The notes under the pieces are model-generated. The model did not search any database. It was not told the origin of the DNA and saw only the letters and a list, made by a program, of their open reading frames with translations. A program made the position numbers and the translations under genes. Positions 1-9,747 of a stretch of DNA of 64,000 bases are shown one piece after another; the first letter of the stretch is position 1, and the number at the start of each line of letters is the position of its first letter. Origin of the DNA: Desulfuromonadales bacterium (GTDB lineage Bacteria; Desulfobacterota; Desulfuromonadia; Desulfuromonadales; BM103); assembly GCA_030145205.1 (NCBI GenBank), contig JAQYVZ010000002.1, positions 1 to 64,000 on the forward strand, read 5' to 3'.

Positions 1-758
1 GATGGCGCGACCGTGATGGAATCGCCAGTGTGAACACCCATCGCATCGAAGTTTTCGATCGAACAGATGATGACCACGTTGTCGGCGAGGTCACGCATGA
101 CCTCGAGTTCAAACTCTTTCCAGCCAATCAGCGATTCCTCCACCAGGATTTCATTCGTTGGTGAGGCGTCTATACCGGTGATCGCCATGGTCTTGTATTC
201 TTCAAGATTGTAGGCGATGCCGCCGCCGGTGCCACCCAGCGTAAACGAGGGTCGGATGATGGCAGGAAAACCGACATCTTCAACGACTGCCAGCGCCTCA
301 TCGTAGTTATGCGCCAGCCCGGAACGAGGCACATCGACCCCGATCCTCTCCATGGCTGCCTTGAACAGGGTCCGGTCTTCCGCCATTTCAATAGCTGGGA
401 GTTTTGCACCGATCAACTCGACACCGAATTTATCCAGAGTCCCGTCTTTGGCAACCGCCACGGCGCAATTCAGGGCTGTCTGCCCGCCGAGGGTGGGCAA
501 CAGGGCATCCGGGCGCTCTTTCTCGATAATGCGGGCCAGGGTCTCCGGCTGGACCGGTTCAATGTACGTGCGATCCGCAAAATCGGGATCGGTCATGATT
601 GTCGCCGGATTGGAGTTCAGCAGGACGACCTCATAGCCCTCCTCCTTGAGCGCCTTGCAGGCCTGGGTACCGGAATAATCAAACTCACAGGCCTGGCCGA
701 TAACAATCGGGCCGGCTCCTATGATCAGGATTTTTTTAAGGTCAGTTCTCTTCGGCAT
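1..758 (-). CDS. carB: Carbamoyl-phosphate synthase large subunit, N-terminal part (cut by window edge)
   Basis: This is the first 252 or so codons of the ATP-grasp subunit that makes carbamoyl phosphate from bicarbonate, ATP and the ammonia delivered by CarA, for pyrimidine and arginine synthesis in the cytosol. The N-terminus reads [20 protein letters not shown], followed by the family's [17 protein letters not shown] and [10 protein letters not shown] segments and the [11 protein letters not shown] nucleotide-binding loop, all typical of CarB. The ATG ends at 758 behind an AAGGA site. It lies 33 bases after carA and is the last visible gene of the pyrimidine operon. The C-terminal three quarters, including the second ATP-grasp and the allosteric domain, lie outside the window. 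Confidence 0.97.
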   Translation of the reverse strand, partial: MPKRTDLKKILIIGAGPIVIGQACEFDYSGTQACKALKEEGYEVVLLNSNPATIMTDPDFADRTYIEPVQPETLARIIEKERPDALLPTLGGQTALNCAVAVAKDGTLDKFGVELIGAKLPAIEMAEDRTLFKAAMERIGVDVPRSGLAHNYDEALAVVEDVGFPAIIRPSFTLGGTGGGIAYNLEEYKTMAITGIDASPTNEILVEESLIGWKEFELEVMRDLADNVVIICSIENFDAMGVHTGDSITVAP

Positions 759-791
759 AATTTTCCTTCATCTCAATCTTTTTGTAACGCC

Positions 792-1922
792 TTACGCGTT
801 GCGGTTCTGCCAGTTTTCCATCAACTTGATGAACTCGTCAAACAGGTAACGGGCGTCGTGTGGCCCGGGTGATGCCTCCGGGTGATACTGAACGGAGAAG
901 GCAGGCATCTCGGCGTGACATACCCCTTCGACGGTGCCGTCATTCAGGTTGGTATGGGTGATTGCGACCTGATCAGGGATGCTTTCTGCCACGACGGCAA
1001 AACCGTGATTTTGGGACGTAATCTCCACGTTGTGGCCATCGCCGCGCTGCACCGGCTGGTTGCCGCCACGGTGGCCAAACTTGAGCTTGAACGTTTGACC
1101 GCCCAAAGCGATAGAGAGCAACTGGTGGCCCAGACAAATGCCGAACAAGGGCACCTTACCCAACAACTCGCGAATATTGTCCTGGGCATAGGTGATCGGC
1201 TCTGGATCGCCAGGACCGTTGCTGAGGAACACTCCGTCCGGCTGCATCGCTAGAACGTCAGCAGCCGGCGTTGTGGCCGGCACGACGGTGACGTCACAGC
1301 CGCAGGCAACCAGGTTGCGCAGGATATTGCGCTTGATGCCGAAGTCGTAAGCAACAACTTTGAAACGGCTGTCAGCCACTTGTGACGTATAGCCCTCTTC
1401 CAGGACCCAAGGGCCCTCGGTCCAGCCGTATGATTCCTGACAGGTAACCTCCTTGACCAGGTCGAGTCCGACAATCGATGGAGCCTTGCGCGCCTTGGCG
1501 ACCAGGCTGTCAGCGTCAAGATCAAGCGACGAAATAATACCAGTCTGGGCGCCCTTATCACGGATGTGTCGGACCAGGGCGCGGGTATCAATCCCCTGGA
1601 TGCCGATAATGTCGTGTTCTTTCAGATAAGCATCCAGTGTCATCTCCGAGCGCCAGTTGCTCGGTACTTCACTTGCTTCTTTCACCACGAACCCGGCCAG
1701 GTGCGGCTGCCACGATTCGACATCCTCCTGGTTGACACCGTAGTTGCCGATCAATGGGTAGGTCATCGTGACGATTTCGCCGCGATAGGACGGATCGGTC
1801 AGAATTTCCTGGTAGCCGGCCATGCTGGTGTTGAACACCACTTCACCGGTTGTTTCGCCGGTCGCACCAAGCGTCCGGCCATAAAAGACTCTGCCGTCTG
1901 CCAGAGCCAAAGCTGCCTTCAT
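792..1922 (-). CDS. carA: Carbamoyl-phosphate synthase small (glutaminase) subunit
   Basis: CarA hydrolyses glutamine and channels ammonia to CarB. The 376-residue length is normal. Residues 1 to 130 form the CPSase small-chain N-terminal domain ([15 protein letters not shown]); the rest is a class I glutamine amidotransferase with the nucleophile elbow FGICLGHQ (Cys263) and the His-Glu pair in [10 protein letters not shown] near residue 350. The ATG at 1922 follows a GAGGGAG site at good spacing. The gene sits between pyrC and carB with short gaps and should be transcribed from the PyrR-controlled promoter near 5060. Confidence 0.98.
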   Translation of the reverse strand: MKAALALADGRVFYGRTLGATGETTGEVVFNTSMAGYQEILTDPSYRGEIVTMTYPLIGNYGVNQEDVESWQPHLAGFVVKEASEVPSNWRSEMTLDAYLKEHDIIGIQGIDTRALVRHIRDKGAQTGIISSLDLDADSLVAKARKAPSIVGLDLVKEVTCQESYGWTEGPWVLEEGYTSQVADSRFKVVAYDFGIKRNILRNLVACGCDVTVVPATTPAADVLAMQPDGVFLSNGPGDPEPITYAQDNIRELLGKVPLFGICLGHQLLSIALGGQTFKLKFGHRGGNQPVQRGDGHNVEITSQNHGFAVVAESIPDQVAITHTNLNDGTVEGVCHAEMPAFSVQYHPEASPGPHDARYLFDEFIKLMENWQNRNA

Positions 1923-2018
1923 AGTGAGACTCCCTCTTGACCTGCCTCTCTGTTCATGAGGACAGGCCTGTCTTCATCTAGTTGTTTATGTTTATCGTTT
2001 TAAGTCTATGTTCTTCAA

Positions 2019-3293
2019 TTACTTTTTGTAAGCAATTTTTCCATCAACAATCGTACAGAGTGCGGTCCCCTGCAGCTCCCAGCCGTCAAACGGTGTATTT
2101 TTGCTTTTGCTTGCCAGTTCCTGGGCGGTCAGGGTCCACTTCAGGTCCGTATCGATGACAGTCACGTCAGCAGGCGAACCAACCTCCAGAGTGCCGACCG
2201 GCAAGTTGAGAGCATTGGCCGGACCGCAGGTCAGCAGTTCGACCATGCGATTCAGGTCAATCACCCCGTCGCGCACCAGTTGCAGGGAGAGTGGCAGGGC
2301 CGTTTCCAGCCCGACCACACCGTTCATGGCAATATTGAACTCAACGTTTTTTTCATCGAGATGGTGCGGCGCATGATCGGTAGCAATGGCGTCAATGGTT
2401 CCGTCAGCCAGACCGGCCAGAACCGCCTGGCGATCTTCGTCGCTGCGTAGCGGCGGGTTCATTTTGGCGTTGGTGTTGTAGCCGCGGACTGCATCGTCGG
2501 TTAAGCTGAAGTGGTGCGGAGTGGCCTCGCAAGTGACTGGGACACCGCGTTTTTTGGCCTGCCGGACAATATCAACAGAGCCTTTGGTCGAGACATGACA
2601 GACATGCAGGCGACAACCGGTAAATTCAGACAGCATGACGTCGCGCGCCGTTGCTGCGTCCTCTGCGACCCACGGGATGCCTTTCAGCCCGAGTTCCGTA
2701 GCGACCGGACCGTCGTTCATGACGCCGGAGCCAACCAACTCAAGATGTTCAGCATGCGTGGCAATCACCAACCCAAAAGGTCTGGCGTATTCCATGGCAC
2801 GGCGCATCATTTCAGCATTGGCCACCGGCACACCGTCATCCGACAGCGCGTAACAGCCTGCTTCCTTCAATTCGCCCATTTCCGACAGGGTTTCGCCTTT
2901 CATCCCCTTGGTGATGCTGGCAATCGGGAAAACCCGGCAGAAACCTTCCAGGGCAGCCTTATTGAGAATGTATTCGGTCACTGTCAGGTTGTCGTTGACC
3001 GGCTTGGTGTTCGGCATGCAGGCAATTGAGGTGAAGCCGCCATGTACGGCCGCTTTGCTGCCGGAAACAATATCTTCCTTGTATTCGAGACCCGGATCAC
3101 GCAAGTGAACATGGATATCGATCAGGCCAGGTGTGACCAGTTTGCCGGTAGCGTCAATCACTTCGGCATCATCTGCAGAAATTGCGTCGCCAATCGCCGC
3201 AATCTGACCATCTTCGATCAGGATATCACGAACTGCGTCCATCTTCTGGGCGGGGTCGATAACCCGGCCACCCTTGATAATCAGCTTTTTCAT
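2019..3293 (-). CDS. pyrC: Dihydroorotase
   Basis: Dihydroorotase closes N-carbamoyl aspartate to dihydroorotate. The protein carries the metal-binding [10 protein letters not shown] motif near residue 60 and the later IATDHAPHH segment, which place it in the long amidohydrolase-type (class I, about 425 residues) group rather than the short E. coli PyrC type. An upstream in-frame extension beginning at 3323 exists, but the ATG at 3293 ([14 protein letters not shown]) has an AAGG site at correct spacing and matches the family's usual N-terminus, so it is preferred, giving 424 residues. It starts 37 bases after pyrB. Confidence 0.97.
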   Translation of the reverse strand: MKKLIIKGGRVIDPAQKMDAVRDILIEDGQIAAIGDAISADDAEVIDATGKLVTPGLIDIHVHLRDPGLEYKEDIVSGSKAAVHGGFTSIACMPNTKPVNDNLTVTEYILNKAALEGFCRVFPIASITKGMKGETLSEMGELKEAGCYALSDDGVPVANAEMMRRAMEYARPFGLVIATHAEHLELVGSGVMNDGPVATELGLKGIPWVAEDAATARDVMLSEFTGCRLHVCHVSTKGSVDIVRQAKKRGVPVTCEATPHHFSLTDDAVRGYNTNAKMNPPLRSDEDRQAVLAGLADGTIDAIATDHAPHHLDEKNVEFNIAMNGVVGLETALPLSLQLVRDGVIDLNRMVELLTCGPANALNLPVGTLEVGSPADVTVIDTDLKWTLTAQELASKSKNTPFDGWELQGTALCTIVDGKIAYKK

Positions 3294-3330
3294 GTTTATT
3301 AACCTTTCCATCCGTATCGTCAAAGGCTGT

Positions 3331-4269
3331 CTACTGGTCCTGCATCGAATCTACACCGCTGACCAGGTACAAAAGAGCCATCCGCACTGCGACGCCGTTT
3401 TCAACCTGGTTGAGGATGACGTTCTGCGGACCATCGGCAACATAAGATGAGATTTCCACACCGCGGTTCATCGGTCCAGGGTGCATCACGATAGCATCCG
3501 GCTTGGCGAGCGTCAGATTCAAGGGGTTGAGACCGTAGAAACGGGCGTACTCGCGCAGGCTGGGCAAGAGCGTCTTGCTCTGACGTTCCATCTGGATACG
3601 CAGCATCATCACCACATCTGCATCCTGAATCGCGTCGCGCAGGTCGTGAAAGACAGAAACATTACCCAGCCTTTCAATCCCCGGCGGCACCATGGTGCCC
3701 GGGCCAGCCAGACGAACATTGGCGCCCATGCGGGTCAGGGCGTAGATGTTGGATCGGACAACCCGACTGTGGGTGATGTCGCCAACAATGGCGACCTCAA
3801 GGCCCTTGAGAGTGCCCTTGTGCTCACGTATGGTCATCAGGTCAAGCAGCGCCTGGCTGGGGTGCTCGTGAGCACCATCGCCGGCGTTGACAATCGAGCA
3901 GCCAACCCGATCAGCCAGGTAGTGGGGAGCACCGGAGTGGCCATGCCGGATCACGATAATGTCCGGGGACATCGCCTCAATATTGCGAGCGGTGTCTTCC
4001 AGGGTTTCTCCTTTGACGACAGAAGACGTCGATCCGGAGATATTAACCGTATCCGCCGAGAGCCGCTTGCCGGCAATCTCGAAAGAAAGTCGGGTCCGGG
4101 TGCTTGCTTCGAAGAACGCATTGATAATCGTCTTGCCGCGTAGCGTCGGCACCTTCTTGATGTCTCGTGAGTTGATCTCTTTGAAGCTGTCGGCTGTATC
4201 GAGAATCAACTGGATGTCTTCAGCAGACAGGGGCTCAATCCCCAGAATGTGTTTATGTCGAAAAGCCAT
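3331..4269 (-). CDS. pyrB: Aspartate carbamoyltransferase catalytic subunit
   Basis: PyrB joins carbamoyl phosphate to aspartate, the committed pyrimidine step. The 312 residues include the carbamoyl-phosphate loop [12 protein letters not shown] (residues about 53 to 64) and the HPGPMNRG aspartate-binding region near residue 265. No pyrI regulatory-chain gene is present, which fits control through PyrR attenuation instead of allosteric CTP feedback through PyrI; that link is inference. The start is an ATG with an overlapping GGAGGAGAGG site. The gap from pyrR is 40 bases. Confidence 0.98.
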   Translation of the reverse strand: MAFRHKHILGIEPLSAEDIQLILDTADSFKEINSRDIKKVPTLRGKTIINAFFEASTRTRLSFEIAGKRLSADTVNISGSTSSVVKGETLEDTARNIEAMSPDIIVIRHGHSGAPHYLADRVGCSIVNAGDGAHEHPSQALLDLMTIREHKGTLKGLEVAIVGDITHSRVVRSNIYALTRMGANVRLAGPGTMVPPGIERLGNVSVFHDLRDAIQDADVVMMLRIQMERQSKTLLPSLREYARFYGLNPLNLTLAKPDAIVMHPGPMNRGVEISSYVADGPQNVILNQVENGVAVRMALLYLVSGVDSMQDQ

Positions 4270-4309
4270 ACCTCTCCTCCCTGAACGGTCAGCCGGGTCT
4301 GTTCCCGGT

Positions 4310-4846
4310 TTACGATTTAATCAGACGGACTTCTTCAGGTGCACCCTTCTCATCGAAGCGGACTTCCACTTTTTCCTGGGACGCAGTCGGAACGTTGCGG
4401 CCAATGTAGTCGGCCCGGATCGGGAGTTCTCTATGCCCACGGTCGATCAGGACCGACAGCTGGATACACGAAGGTCGACCAAAATCCATGAGCGCATCCA
4501 TCGCGGCGCGGATGGTCCGGCCGGTGTAGAGTACGTCATCGACCAGGACGACTTTTTTGCCGTCCAGGGCAAAGGGGATTTCCGTTTTGCCGACCGGCAA
4601 ACTGCCTCGGGCAGCCAGGTCGTCGCGATACATTGTGATGTCAACAGCGCCAATGGGGACCTCTTCACCCTCTATGTCGACAATCCGCTGACGAATCAAG
4701 GTCGCCAGAAGATCACCTCCAGTGCGGATGCCAACCAGTACCAGGTCCTTGCTCCCCTTGTTGTTCTCCAAAATCTCATGTGCGATTCTGGTCAGAGCTC
4801 GGGTAATCCCGGCCTGGTCCAGAATAACCGTTTCCGTCTGGGCCAT
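4310..4846 (-). CDS. pyrR: PyrR, pyrimidine operon RNA-binding attenuator and uracil phosphoribosyltransferase
   Basis: PyrR binds uridine nucleotides and then the leader RNA of pyr genes, favouring termination; the family often also has uracil phosphoribosyltransferase activity. The PRPP-binding loop [20 protein letters not shown] is intact. The chosen ATG at 4846 ([11 protein letters not shown]) follows an AAGGAG site; six upstream in-frame residues are possible but lack a site. The predicted length of 178 residues is normal. It is the first gene of pyrR-pyrB-pyrC-carA-carB, and its own leader carries the predicted target element, so autoregulation is expected. Confidence 0.96.
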   Translation of the reverse strand: MAQTETVILDQAGITRALTRIAHEILENNKGSKDLVLVGIRTGGDLLATLIRQRIVDIEGEEVPIGAVDITMYRDDLAARGSLPVGKTEIPFALDGKKVVLVDDVLYTGRTIRAAMDALMDFGRPSCIQLSVLIDRGHRELPIRADYIGRNVPTASQEKVEVRFDEKGAPEEVRLIKS

Positions 4847-4920
4847 ACGCTTGCTCCTTGTCAAAGTTGTGCCTGGGAACGGGGCAACATATTTCGATCC
4901 CCCACCTCCCCTGCAGGCAT

Positions 4921-4957
4921 AAAAAAATACCTCTCCGTCATAGGCGGAAAGGTATCG
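4921..4957 (-). terminator. Intrinsic terminator (attenuator) in the pyr leader
   Basis: On the minus strand an 11-base-pair stem (one G-U pair, seven-base loop) spans about 4928 to 4955 and runs directly into seven U residues at 4921 to 4927. It lies upstream of pyrR's start codon, inside the leader transcribed from the promoter at 5058-5086, so it must be bypassed for operon expression. This is the expected terminator of a PyrR attenuation switch. Confidence 0.88.
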
Positions 4958-4994
4958 TCAGATTTTTTGTGCACGTCACGCGCATTATGATGAG

Positions 4995-5019
4995 CCACCC
5001 TTGCTAATCTCTCTGGATT
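4995..5019 (-). promoter_or_regulatory. PyrR-binding element (anti-antiterminator) in the pyr leader
   Basis: Read on the minus strand the leader contains AATCCAGAGAGATTAGCAAG followed by GGTGGC. This closely follows the conserved PyrR target (ARUCC-N-GNGAGG-like core with GCAAG downstream) described for Bacillus pyr leaders. AUCC can pair with GGGU around the purine-rich loop. It sits about 40 nucleotides upstream of the terminator stem, the right arrangement for uridine-nucleotide-dependent termination. The element is seen directly; function is inferred. Confidence 0.8.
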
Positions 5020-5057
5020 AACTTAAAAGGAGACGTTTACGTCAATTTAGTTCAGAG

Positions 5058-5086
5058 ACTATACCAGCAGTTTTCCTTAGAGTCAA
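5058..5086 (-). promoter_or_regulatory. Sigma-70 promoter of the pyr operon
   Basis: Minus-strand TTGACT (5081-5086), a 17-base spacer and TATAGT (5058-5063). Transcription should begin near 5051, giving a leader of about 205 nucleotides before pyrR that contains the PyrR element and terminator. Confidence 0.85.
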
Positions 5087-5136
5087 TTGGAATTGGCTAC
5101 ACAGGGAGGCATGTGTTTCTCTGTAAAAACAATATG

Positions 5137-5796
5137 TTACTCTATTTTTCTGCCAATGCGGCTCCACCTGGGCCACATTTTCTCATGATCCCATGACCAG
5201 TACTTAATGAATGCCAATCCCTTGACGGCGGTTTTGTCGACAAAGCCCCAGAAGCGACTATCAAACGAGCGGTCACGGTTGTCACCCATCACAAAATATT
5301 TATTGGGCGGCACAGTAATCGTTCGCATATTGTCCCGAGGCCCCTGAGTCGTGTTCGACTCCTTATAAACTTGCTGGTCAATGCGGAAAGGCTTGCCGTT
5401 CAGGTAGACCTGTTTATCGCGAATAGCAACTGTGTCACCGGGGACTCCGATGACGCGCTTGATAAAATCCCTGCGCTTGAAGTAGGACTTGTCATGGTCT
5501 TCCGGAAATTCGAACACAATCACGTCGCCGGTTTTCGGCTCGCGCATCGACAGGTAACGCTCGTCCGAAAAAGGCAGGGTCACTCCGTAGACAAATTTGT
5601 TGACCAACAGATGGTCACCGATCAACAGGGTATCTTCCATCGATCCTGACGGTATTTTGAAAGCCTGCACCACGAAAGATCGGATGATCAGGGCCAGAAC
5701 GGCCGCAATGACCAGAGCCTCAGTCCAATCACGCAGCTTCGATTTTTGCGGTTTGGCTGATACTGGCTTCTCTTTTCTACTGAAAATTGCCGACAT
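5137..5796 (-). CDS. lepB: Signal peptidase I
   Basis: This inner-membrane protease removes signal peptides from exported proteins. One hydrophobic anchor lies at residues about 25 to 45. The catalytic serine is Ser52 in PSGSMEDTL, the general-base lysine is Lys113 in FIKRVIGVPGD, and the box GDNRDRSFDSRFWG follows near residue 195. The 219-residue length fits the single-anchor type. Its ATG overlaps the lepA stop by one base (TAATG), so translation is probably coupled. Confidence 0.97.
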   Translation of the reverse strand: MSAIFSRKEKPVSAKPQKSKLRDWTEALVIAAVLALIIRSFVVQAFKIPSGSMEDTLLIGDHLLVNKFVYGVTLPFSDERYLSMREPKTGDVIVFEFPEDHDKSYFKRRDFIKRVIGVPGDTVAIRDKQVYLNGKPFRIDQQVYKESNTTQGPRDNMRTITVPPNKYFVMGDNRDRSFDSRFWGFVDKTAVKGLAFIKYWSWDHEKMWPRWSRIGRKIE

Positions 5797-7601
5797 TACT
5801 TACTTTCCTTGACTTTAAGAATGGCCAGAAACGCCTCCTGGGGCAGTTCGACGTTGCCGACCTGCTTCATCCGCTTTTTGCCCTCTTTCTGCTTCTCGAG
5901 GAGTTTGCGCTTCCGAGTGATGTCGCCACCGTAGCATTTGGCAGTCACATCCTTACGTAGGGCCTTGACCGTCTCCCGGGCAATAACCTTGCCGCCGATC
6001 GCCGCCTGAATGGCTACTTCAAACTGCTGACGCGGTATAAATTCTTTCATCTTCGCTGCCAGCTCCCGGCCACGGTACTGAGCCTTGTCACGATGGACAA
6101 TCAGTGACAGGGCATCGACCGGGTCACCGTTGATCATGATGTTCAGACGGACCAGACTGCTGGGTCGGTAGTCGAGGTGTTCATAATCGAGCGACGCATA
6201 GCCGCGTGACAAAGTTTTCAATCGATCGTAAAAATCGAGAACGATCTCATTGAGTGGCAGCTCATACACCAACATGACCCGTGATGAAGTCAGATACTTG
6301 ATCTCGCGCTGACGGCCACGTTTCTCCTCGCACAGGGACAGGACGCCGCCCACGAATTCGTTGGGAACGTGAACGCTGGCCAGAATGAAAGGCTCTTCAA
6401 TCTTGTCGATATATTGGACGTCAGGGAGCTTGTTGGCGCTGTCAACGCGGAGAACTTCCCCTTTGACGGACGTCACCCTATAGACAACTGTCGGGGCGGT
6501 CGTGATCAGCTCAACACCGAACTCTCGCTCCAGTCGTTCCTGGATAATTTCCATGTGTAGCAAGCCGAGGAAGCCACACCGGAAGCCGAAGCCGAGGGCG
6601 GCGGAGTTTTCCGGCTCGAACGAAAAGGAGCTGTCGTTGAGGCTCAGTTTTTCCATGGCATCTCGCAGGTCGTCATAATCGCCAGAGTCGACCGGGTAGA
6701 GCCCGGAAAATACCACCGGCTTGACTTCCTGAAAGCCGGGCAACTGCTGCTCGGCGGGACGCTTCACGTGAGTAATGGTATCGCCGACCTTGGCATCCTT
6801 GACAACCTTGATGCTAGCAGTGATAAAGCCGACCTCACCGGCGGAGAGGGAGCCAATATCCTTGAGGTGCGGCGAAAAGACACCAACCTTGAGGACTTCA
6901 TGTTCACTTTTACTGGCCATCAGGCGAATGCGGTCACCCTTGCGGATAACGCCATCGACGAGCCGAATTAGAACAACAACCCCCTGGTAGGAATCATACC
7001 AGGAGTCAAAAATCAACGCCTTGAGGGGAGCCTCGGGGTCGCCAGTCGGCTGCGGAACCTTTTCGACAATCGCCTCAAGGGTATCCTGGACACCCAATCC
7101 TGTTTTTGCGCTGGCTAAGACCGCTTCACTGGCATCAATGCCGATGATTTCTTCGATCTCGTCACGAACCCGTTCCGGCTCGGCACTCGGCAGGTCTATT
7201 TTGTTCAGAACCGGCACAACTTCCAGATCCTGCTCGATGGCAAGGTAGACATTGGCCAGGGTTTGCGCCTCAACCCCCTGAGAGGCATCAACCACCAACA
7301 ACGCTCCTTCGCAGGCCGCCAGAGAACGACTGACTTCGTAGCTGAAATCAACATGCCCCGGGGTGTCGATCAGGTTGAGAACATACTCTTCACCGTTCTG
7401 AGCAGTGTAAAGTAAGCGAACGGCCTGGGCTTTGATAGTAATACCCCGCTCGCGCTCAAGTTCCATTTTGTCGAGAAATTGGTCGGTTCGCTCTCGATCC
7501 GACAGGGTTCCTGTCGCCTCAAGCAAGCGGTCCGCCAGAGTTGACTTGCCATGGTCGATATGGGCGATAATCGAAAAATTTCGGATATGCGATTGCTTCA
7601 T
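5796..7601 (-). CDS. lepA: Elongation factor 4 (LepA), ribosomal back-translocase GTPase
   Basis: LepA binds stalled ribosomes and can reverse translocation. At 601 residues it has the full set: G1 loop AHIDHGKST near residue 14, [17 protein letters not shown]-like domains and the LepA-specific C-terminus rich in lysine ([16 protein letters not shown]). No strong Shine-Dalgarno precedes the ATG at 7601; a 69-codon upstream frame ends in an ATGA overlap with it, which might matter for initiation. Transcription is likely from the promoter at 7638-7666. lepB is downstream and overlapping. Confidence 0.98.
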   Translation of the reverse strand: MKQSHIRNFSIIAHIDHGKSTLADRLLEATGTLSDRERTDQFLDKMELERERGITIKAQAVRLLYTAQNGEEYVLNLIDTPGHVDFSYEVSRSLAACEGALLVVDASQGVEAQTLANVYLAIEQDLEVVPVLNKIDLPSAEPERVRDEIEEIIGIDASEAVLASAKTGLGVQDTLEAIVEKVPQPTGDPEAPLKALIFDSWYDSYQGVVVLIRLVDGVIRKGDRIRLMASKSEHEVLKVGVFSPHLKDIGSLSAGEVGFITASIKVVKDAKVGDTITHVKRPAEQQLPGFQEVKPVVFSGLYPVDSGDYDDLRDAMEKLSLNDSSFSFEPENSAALGFGFRCGFLGLLHMEIIQERLEREFGVELITTAPTVVYRVTSVKGEVLRVDSANKLPDVQYIDKIEEPFILASVHVPNEFVGGVLSLCEEKRGRQREIKYLTSSRVMLVYELPLNEIVLDFYDRLKTLSRGYASLDYEHLDYRPSSLVRLNIMINGDPVDALSLIVHRDKAQYRGRELAAKMKEFIPRQQFEVAIQAAIGGKVIARETVKALRKDVTAKCYGGDITRKRKLLEKQKEGKKRMKQVGNVELPQEAFLAILKVKESK

Positions 7602-7637
7602 TTATGGGTAACCAATCCTGTTTGCACGTAATTTTTA

Positions 7638-7666
7638 AAAATAGCGAGATCGCTCGAGAATGTAAA
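7638..7666 (-). promoter_or_regulatory. Probable promoter of lepA-lepB
   Basis: Minus-strand TTTACA (7661-7666), 17-base spacer, TATTTT (7638-7643). It lies 37 bases upstream of the lepA ATG. Confidence 0.55.
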
Positions 7667-7815
7667 CATAAAACCTCTCAGGTGAGGTTGTCGGACGCAC
7701 TCATTCATTAAATACGTGTCCAGCTCGATGGCCGAAACGAATGGATGGTTTATTTCTCGCCCTGTCCGGGGTATTATAATCATCGTTTCCAGCTTATATG
7801 CAGACAAGGATATAT

Positions 7816-9678
7816 ATGCGACTGATCACTGAAATGATTGGAGAAAGTTGTGTCAGGTATGCAGATACCTGCGCATTTCGGGTCAAAGCCGCCGGCAAAT
7901 GGCACGACCATAGTTATCGTGAGCTCTGGCAAGAGTCGGACGAGATTGCGGCAGGCTTGCTTGATTGGGGACTGAAACCGGGTGATCGCTGTGCCCTGAT
8001 TGCGCCCTCTTCGCCGGCCTGGGTCAAGGCATATCTGGGCATTCTCAAGGCCGGCGGTATCGCCGTCCCGGTTGACAAAGAACTCAAGCAGGGGGAACTC
8101 CGCCATATCCTCTCCGATTGTAGCGCACGGCTATTATTTACCGAGCAGAAGTACCTGGACACAATCCTGGATATTGTTGCCGATCTGCCCATCCTTAAAA
8201 AAATCATTCAGCTGAACCTTGCAACGCCTCAAAATCATGACCTGACGCCTAAAACTGAAGCGGCGATGACAACTCTCCTGAAAACCTGGCGCGGGCTGAT
8301 AGACCGCTACCAGGTCGCCGAGGAGGATGCTCGTCCACTGGAGGAGCTTGCTGAAGGGATTTACGGCCTGCTTGTCCCTGATAAGGAAAAGTTCGTCAAG
8401 AAAAAGGGCAAAAGTCTGTTGGAACATCTGGATGACAGTCGCCATCGCGCCTTGATGAAACTGCAACCGGAGCCGCTCGCTGAATTCTCGATCAAGGCGA
8501 AGATCCCGAAGGTTGCCTGCACGCCGACCGACACCGCCGTAATTTTATATACTTCTGGAACAACTGGCCGTTCGAAAGGGGCCATGTTGTCCCATCATAA
8601 TATTACCAGCAACATTGACGCAGCCCTTCAGCGCTTCGACTTGGATGACACGGTCAGGATGCTGTCCTTTCTGCCGATTAACCATGTGTTCGAGCAGGTC
8701 TGCGGCATCCTTCTGCCCCTCTCGATCGGCGGCAATGTCGCATTTGCTGAAAGCCTCAAACAGCTGGGGAACAACCTGGCAGAGGTCAAGCCGAATTTCC
8801 TGCTTGGCGTGCCGGCGGTGTTTCGCCTGCTGCTCGACCGGATGACCAAGAATATCCATGGTCAGACGGTTTCCCGCACACTCTTTTCCCTGAAATTGAC
8901 CCGTCCGCTGGTACTGAAGAAAATCAGGGAAGCGCTTGGCGGTTCGCCGGTTTTTGTCAGCGGCGGCGCCGCTCTCGATCCGGCTGTTGCAGCAGGTCTG
9001 CAGCAACTCGGCATCACGGTCTACCAGGGCTACGGTATTACCGAAACTTCTCCGATCATTTCAGTTGAATATCCCGGGGGAACATCTCTGGGGACGGCCG
9101 GCCCTCCCCTGCCCGGCGTCGAGATCAAGATCAACCAACCTGGGAATGAGGGTGTTGGCGAAATCTGGACCAAAGGTCCGCATGTCATGCAGGGGTATTT
9201 CAATAACACACAGGCAACAGACGAAGTTTTGACTGATGGGTGGTATCACACCGGAGACCTGGGTCGTCTGGACGAAGAGGGCATGCTGCGCATCTGTGGC
9301 CGGCAGAAAAATCTGATCGTGACCGCAAACGGCAAAAACGTTTATCCCGAAGAAGTAGAAAACGAGCTACTGCAGAGTCCTCTTATCGCCGAAATCATGA
9401 TTTATGGCCACAAAGTTAATGAAACGGTTGAAGAAGTGCATGCCATGATCTATCCGGATCACGATGCTCTTGACGTTCACTTCCAAAAGCAGAATCAGCC
9501 TGCGGCCAACGAGCGTGATGTGGAGGAGCTTATCCGGCAAGACGTTCTGAATTACGGTAAGAACCTGGCGAACTACAAGCGGGTCCGCCGTTTCACGCTG
9601 CGCGATGATGAATTCCCGAAAACCACCACACGCAAGATCAAGCGTTTCGTGGTTGAAGCAGATATCCGCGCTGAATAA
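7816..9678 (+). CDS. Long-chain acyl-CoA synthetase (AMP-forming)
   Basis: This adenylate-forming enzyme activates fatty acids to acyl-CoA through acyl-AMP at the cytosolic membrane face. The phosphate-binding loop ILYTSGTTGRSKGAMLSHHN lies near residue 245; GYGITETSP and the hinge segment WYHTGDLGRLDEEGMLRICGR follow, then a lysine-containing C-terminal domain ending KTTTRKIKRF. The ATG at 7816 is preferred over an in-frame ATG at 7798 because AAGGA sits five bases before it; this gives 620 residues. Its frame has no operon partner; the next gene, a receiver-PilZ protein, converges. Substrate chain length cannot be read from sequence. Confidence 0.93.
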   Translation: MRLITEMIGESCVRYADTCAFRVKAAGKWHDHSYRELWQESDEIAAGLLDWGLKPGDRCALIAPSSPAWVKAYLGILKAGGIAVPVDKELKQGELRHILSDCSARLLFTEQKYLDTILDIVADLPILKKIIQLNLATPQNHDLTPKTEAAMTTLLKTWRGLIDRYQVAEEDARPLEELAEGIYGLLVPDKEKFVKKKGKSLLEHLDDSRHRALMKLQPEPLAEFSIKAKIPKVACTPTDTAVILYTSGTTGRSKGAMLSHHNITSNIDAALQRFDLDDTVRMLSFLPINHVFEQVCGILLPLSIGGNVAFAESLKQLGNNLAEVKPNFLLGVPAVFRLLLDRMTKNIHGQTVSRTLFSLKLTRPLVLKKIREALGGSPVFVSGGAALDPAVAAGLQQLGITVYQGYGITETSPIISVEYPGGTSLGTAGPPLPGVEIKINQPGNEGVGEIWTKGPHVMQGYFNNTQATDEVLTDGWYHTGDLGRLDEEGMLRICGRQKNLIVTANGKNVYPEEVENELLQSPLIAEIMIYGHKVNETVEEVHAMIYPDHDALDVHFQKQNQPAANERDVEELIRQDVLNYGKNLANYKRVRRFTLRDDEFPKTTTRKIKRFVVEADIRAE

Positions 9679-9683
9679 ACCAC

Positions 9684-9719
9684 AGCCTACCACGACATTC
9701 ATGTCAGGCAGGCTGTTTC
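9684..9719 (+). terminator. Weak hairpin after the acyl-CoA synthetase gene
   Basis: An imperfect stem (AGCCT...GACAT / ATGTC...AGGCT) is followed only by GTTTC, a poor T-tract. It lies six bases after the stop codon and may end transcription or simply stabilise the 3' end. Confidence 0.35.
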
Positions 9720-9747
9720 AAAACATCAAGATCGGCAGAACTTTCTG

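Noticed and set aside
309-872. Plus-strand frames over carB, carA and pyrC
   Set aside because: They are antisense to well-supported pyrimidine genes and lack ribosome sites.
7598-7807. Possible 69-residue gene on the minus strand upstream of lepA
   Set aside because: The TTG start has no ribosome site, a promoter for lepA seems to lie inside the frame, and no family is recognised. It is mentioned only as an observation.
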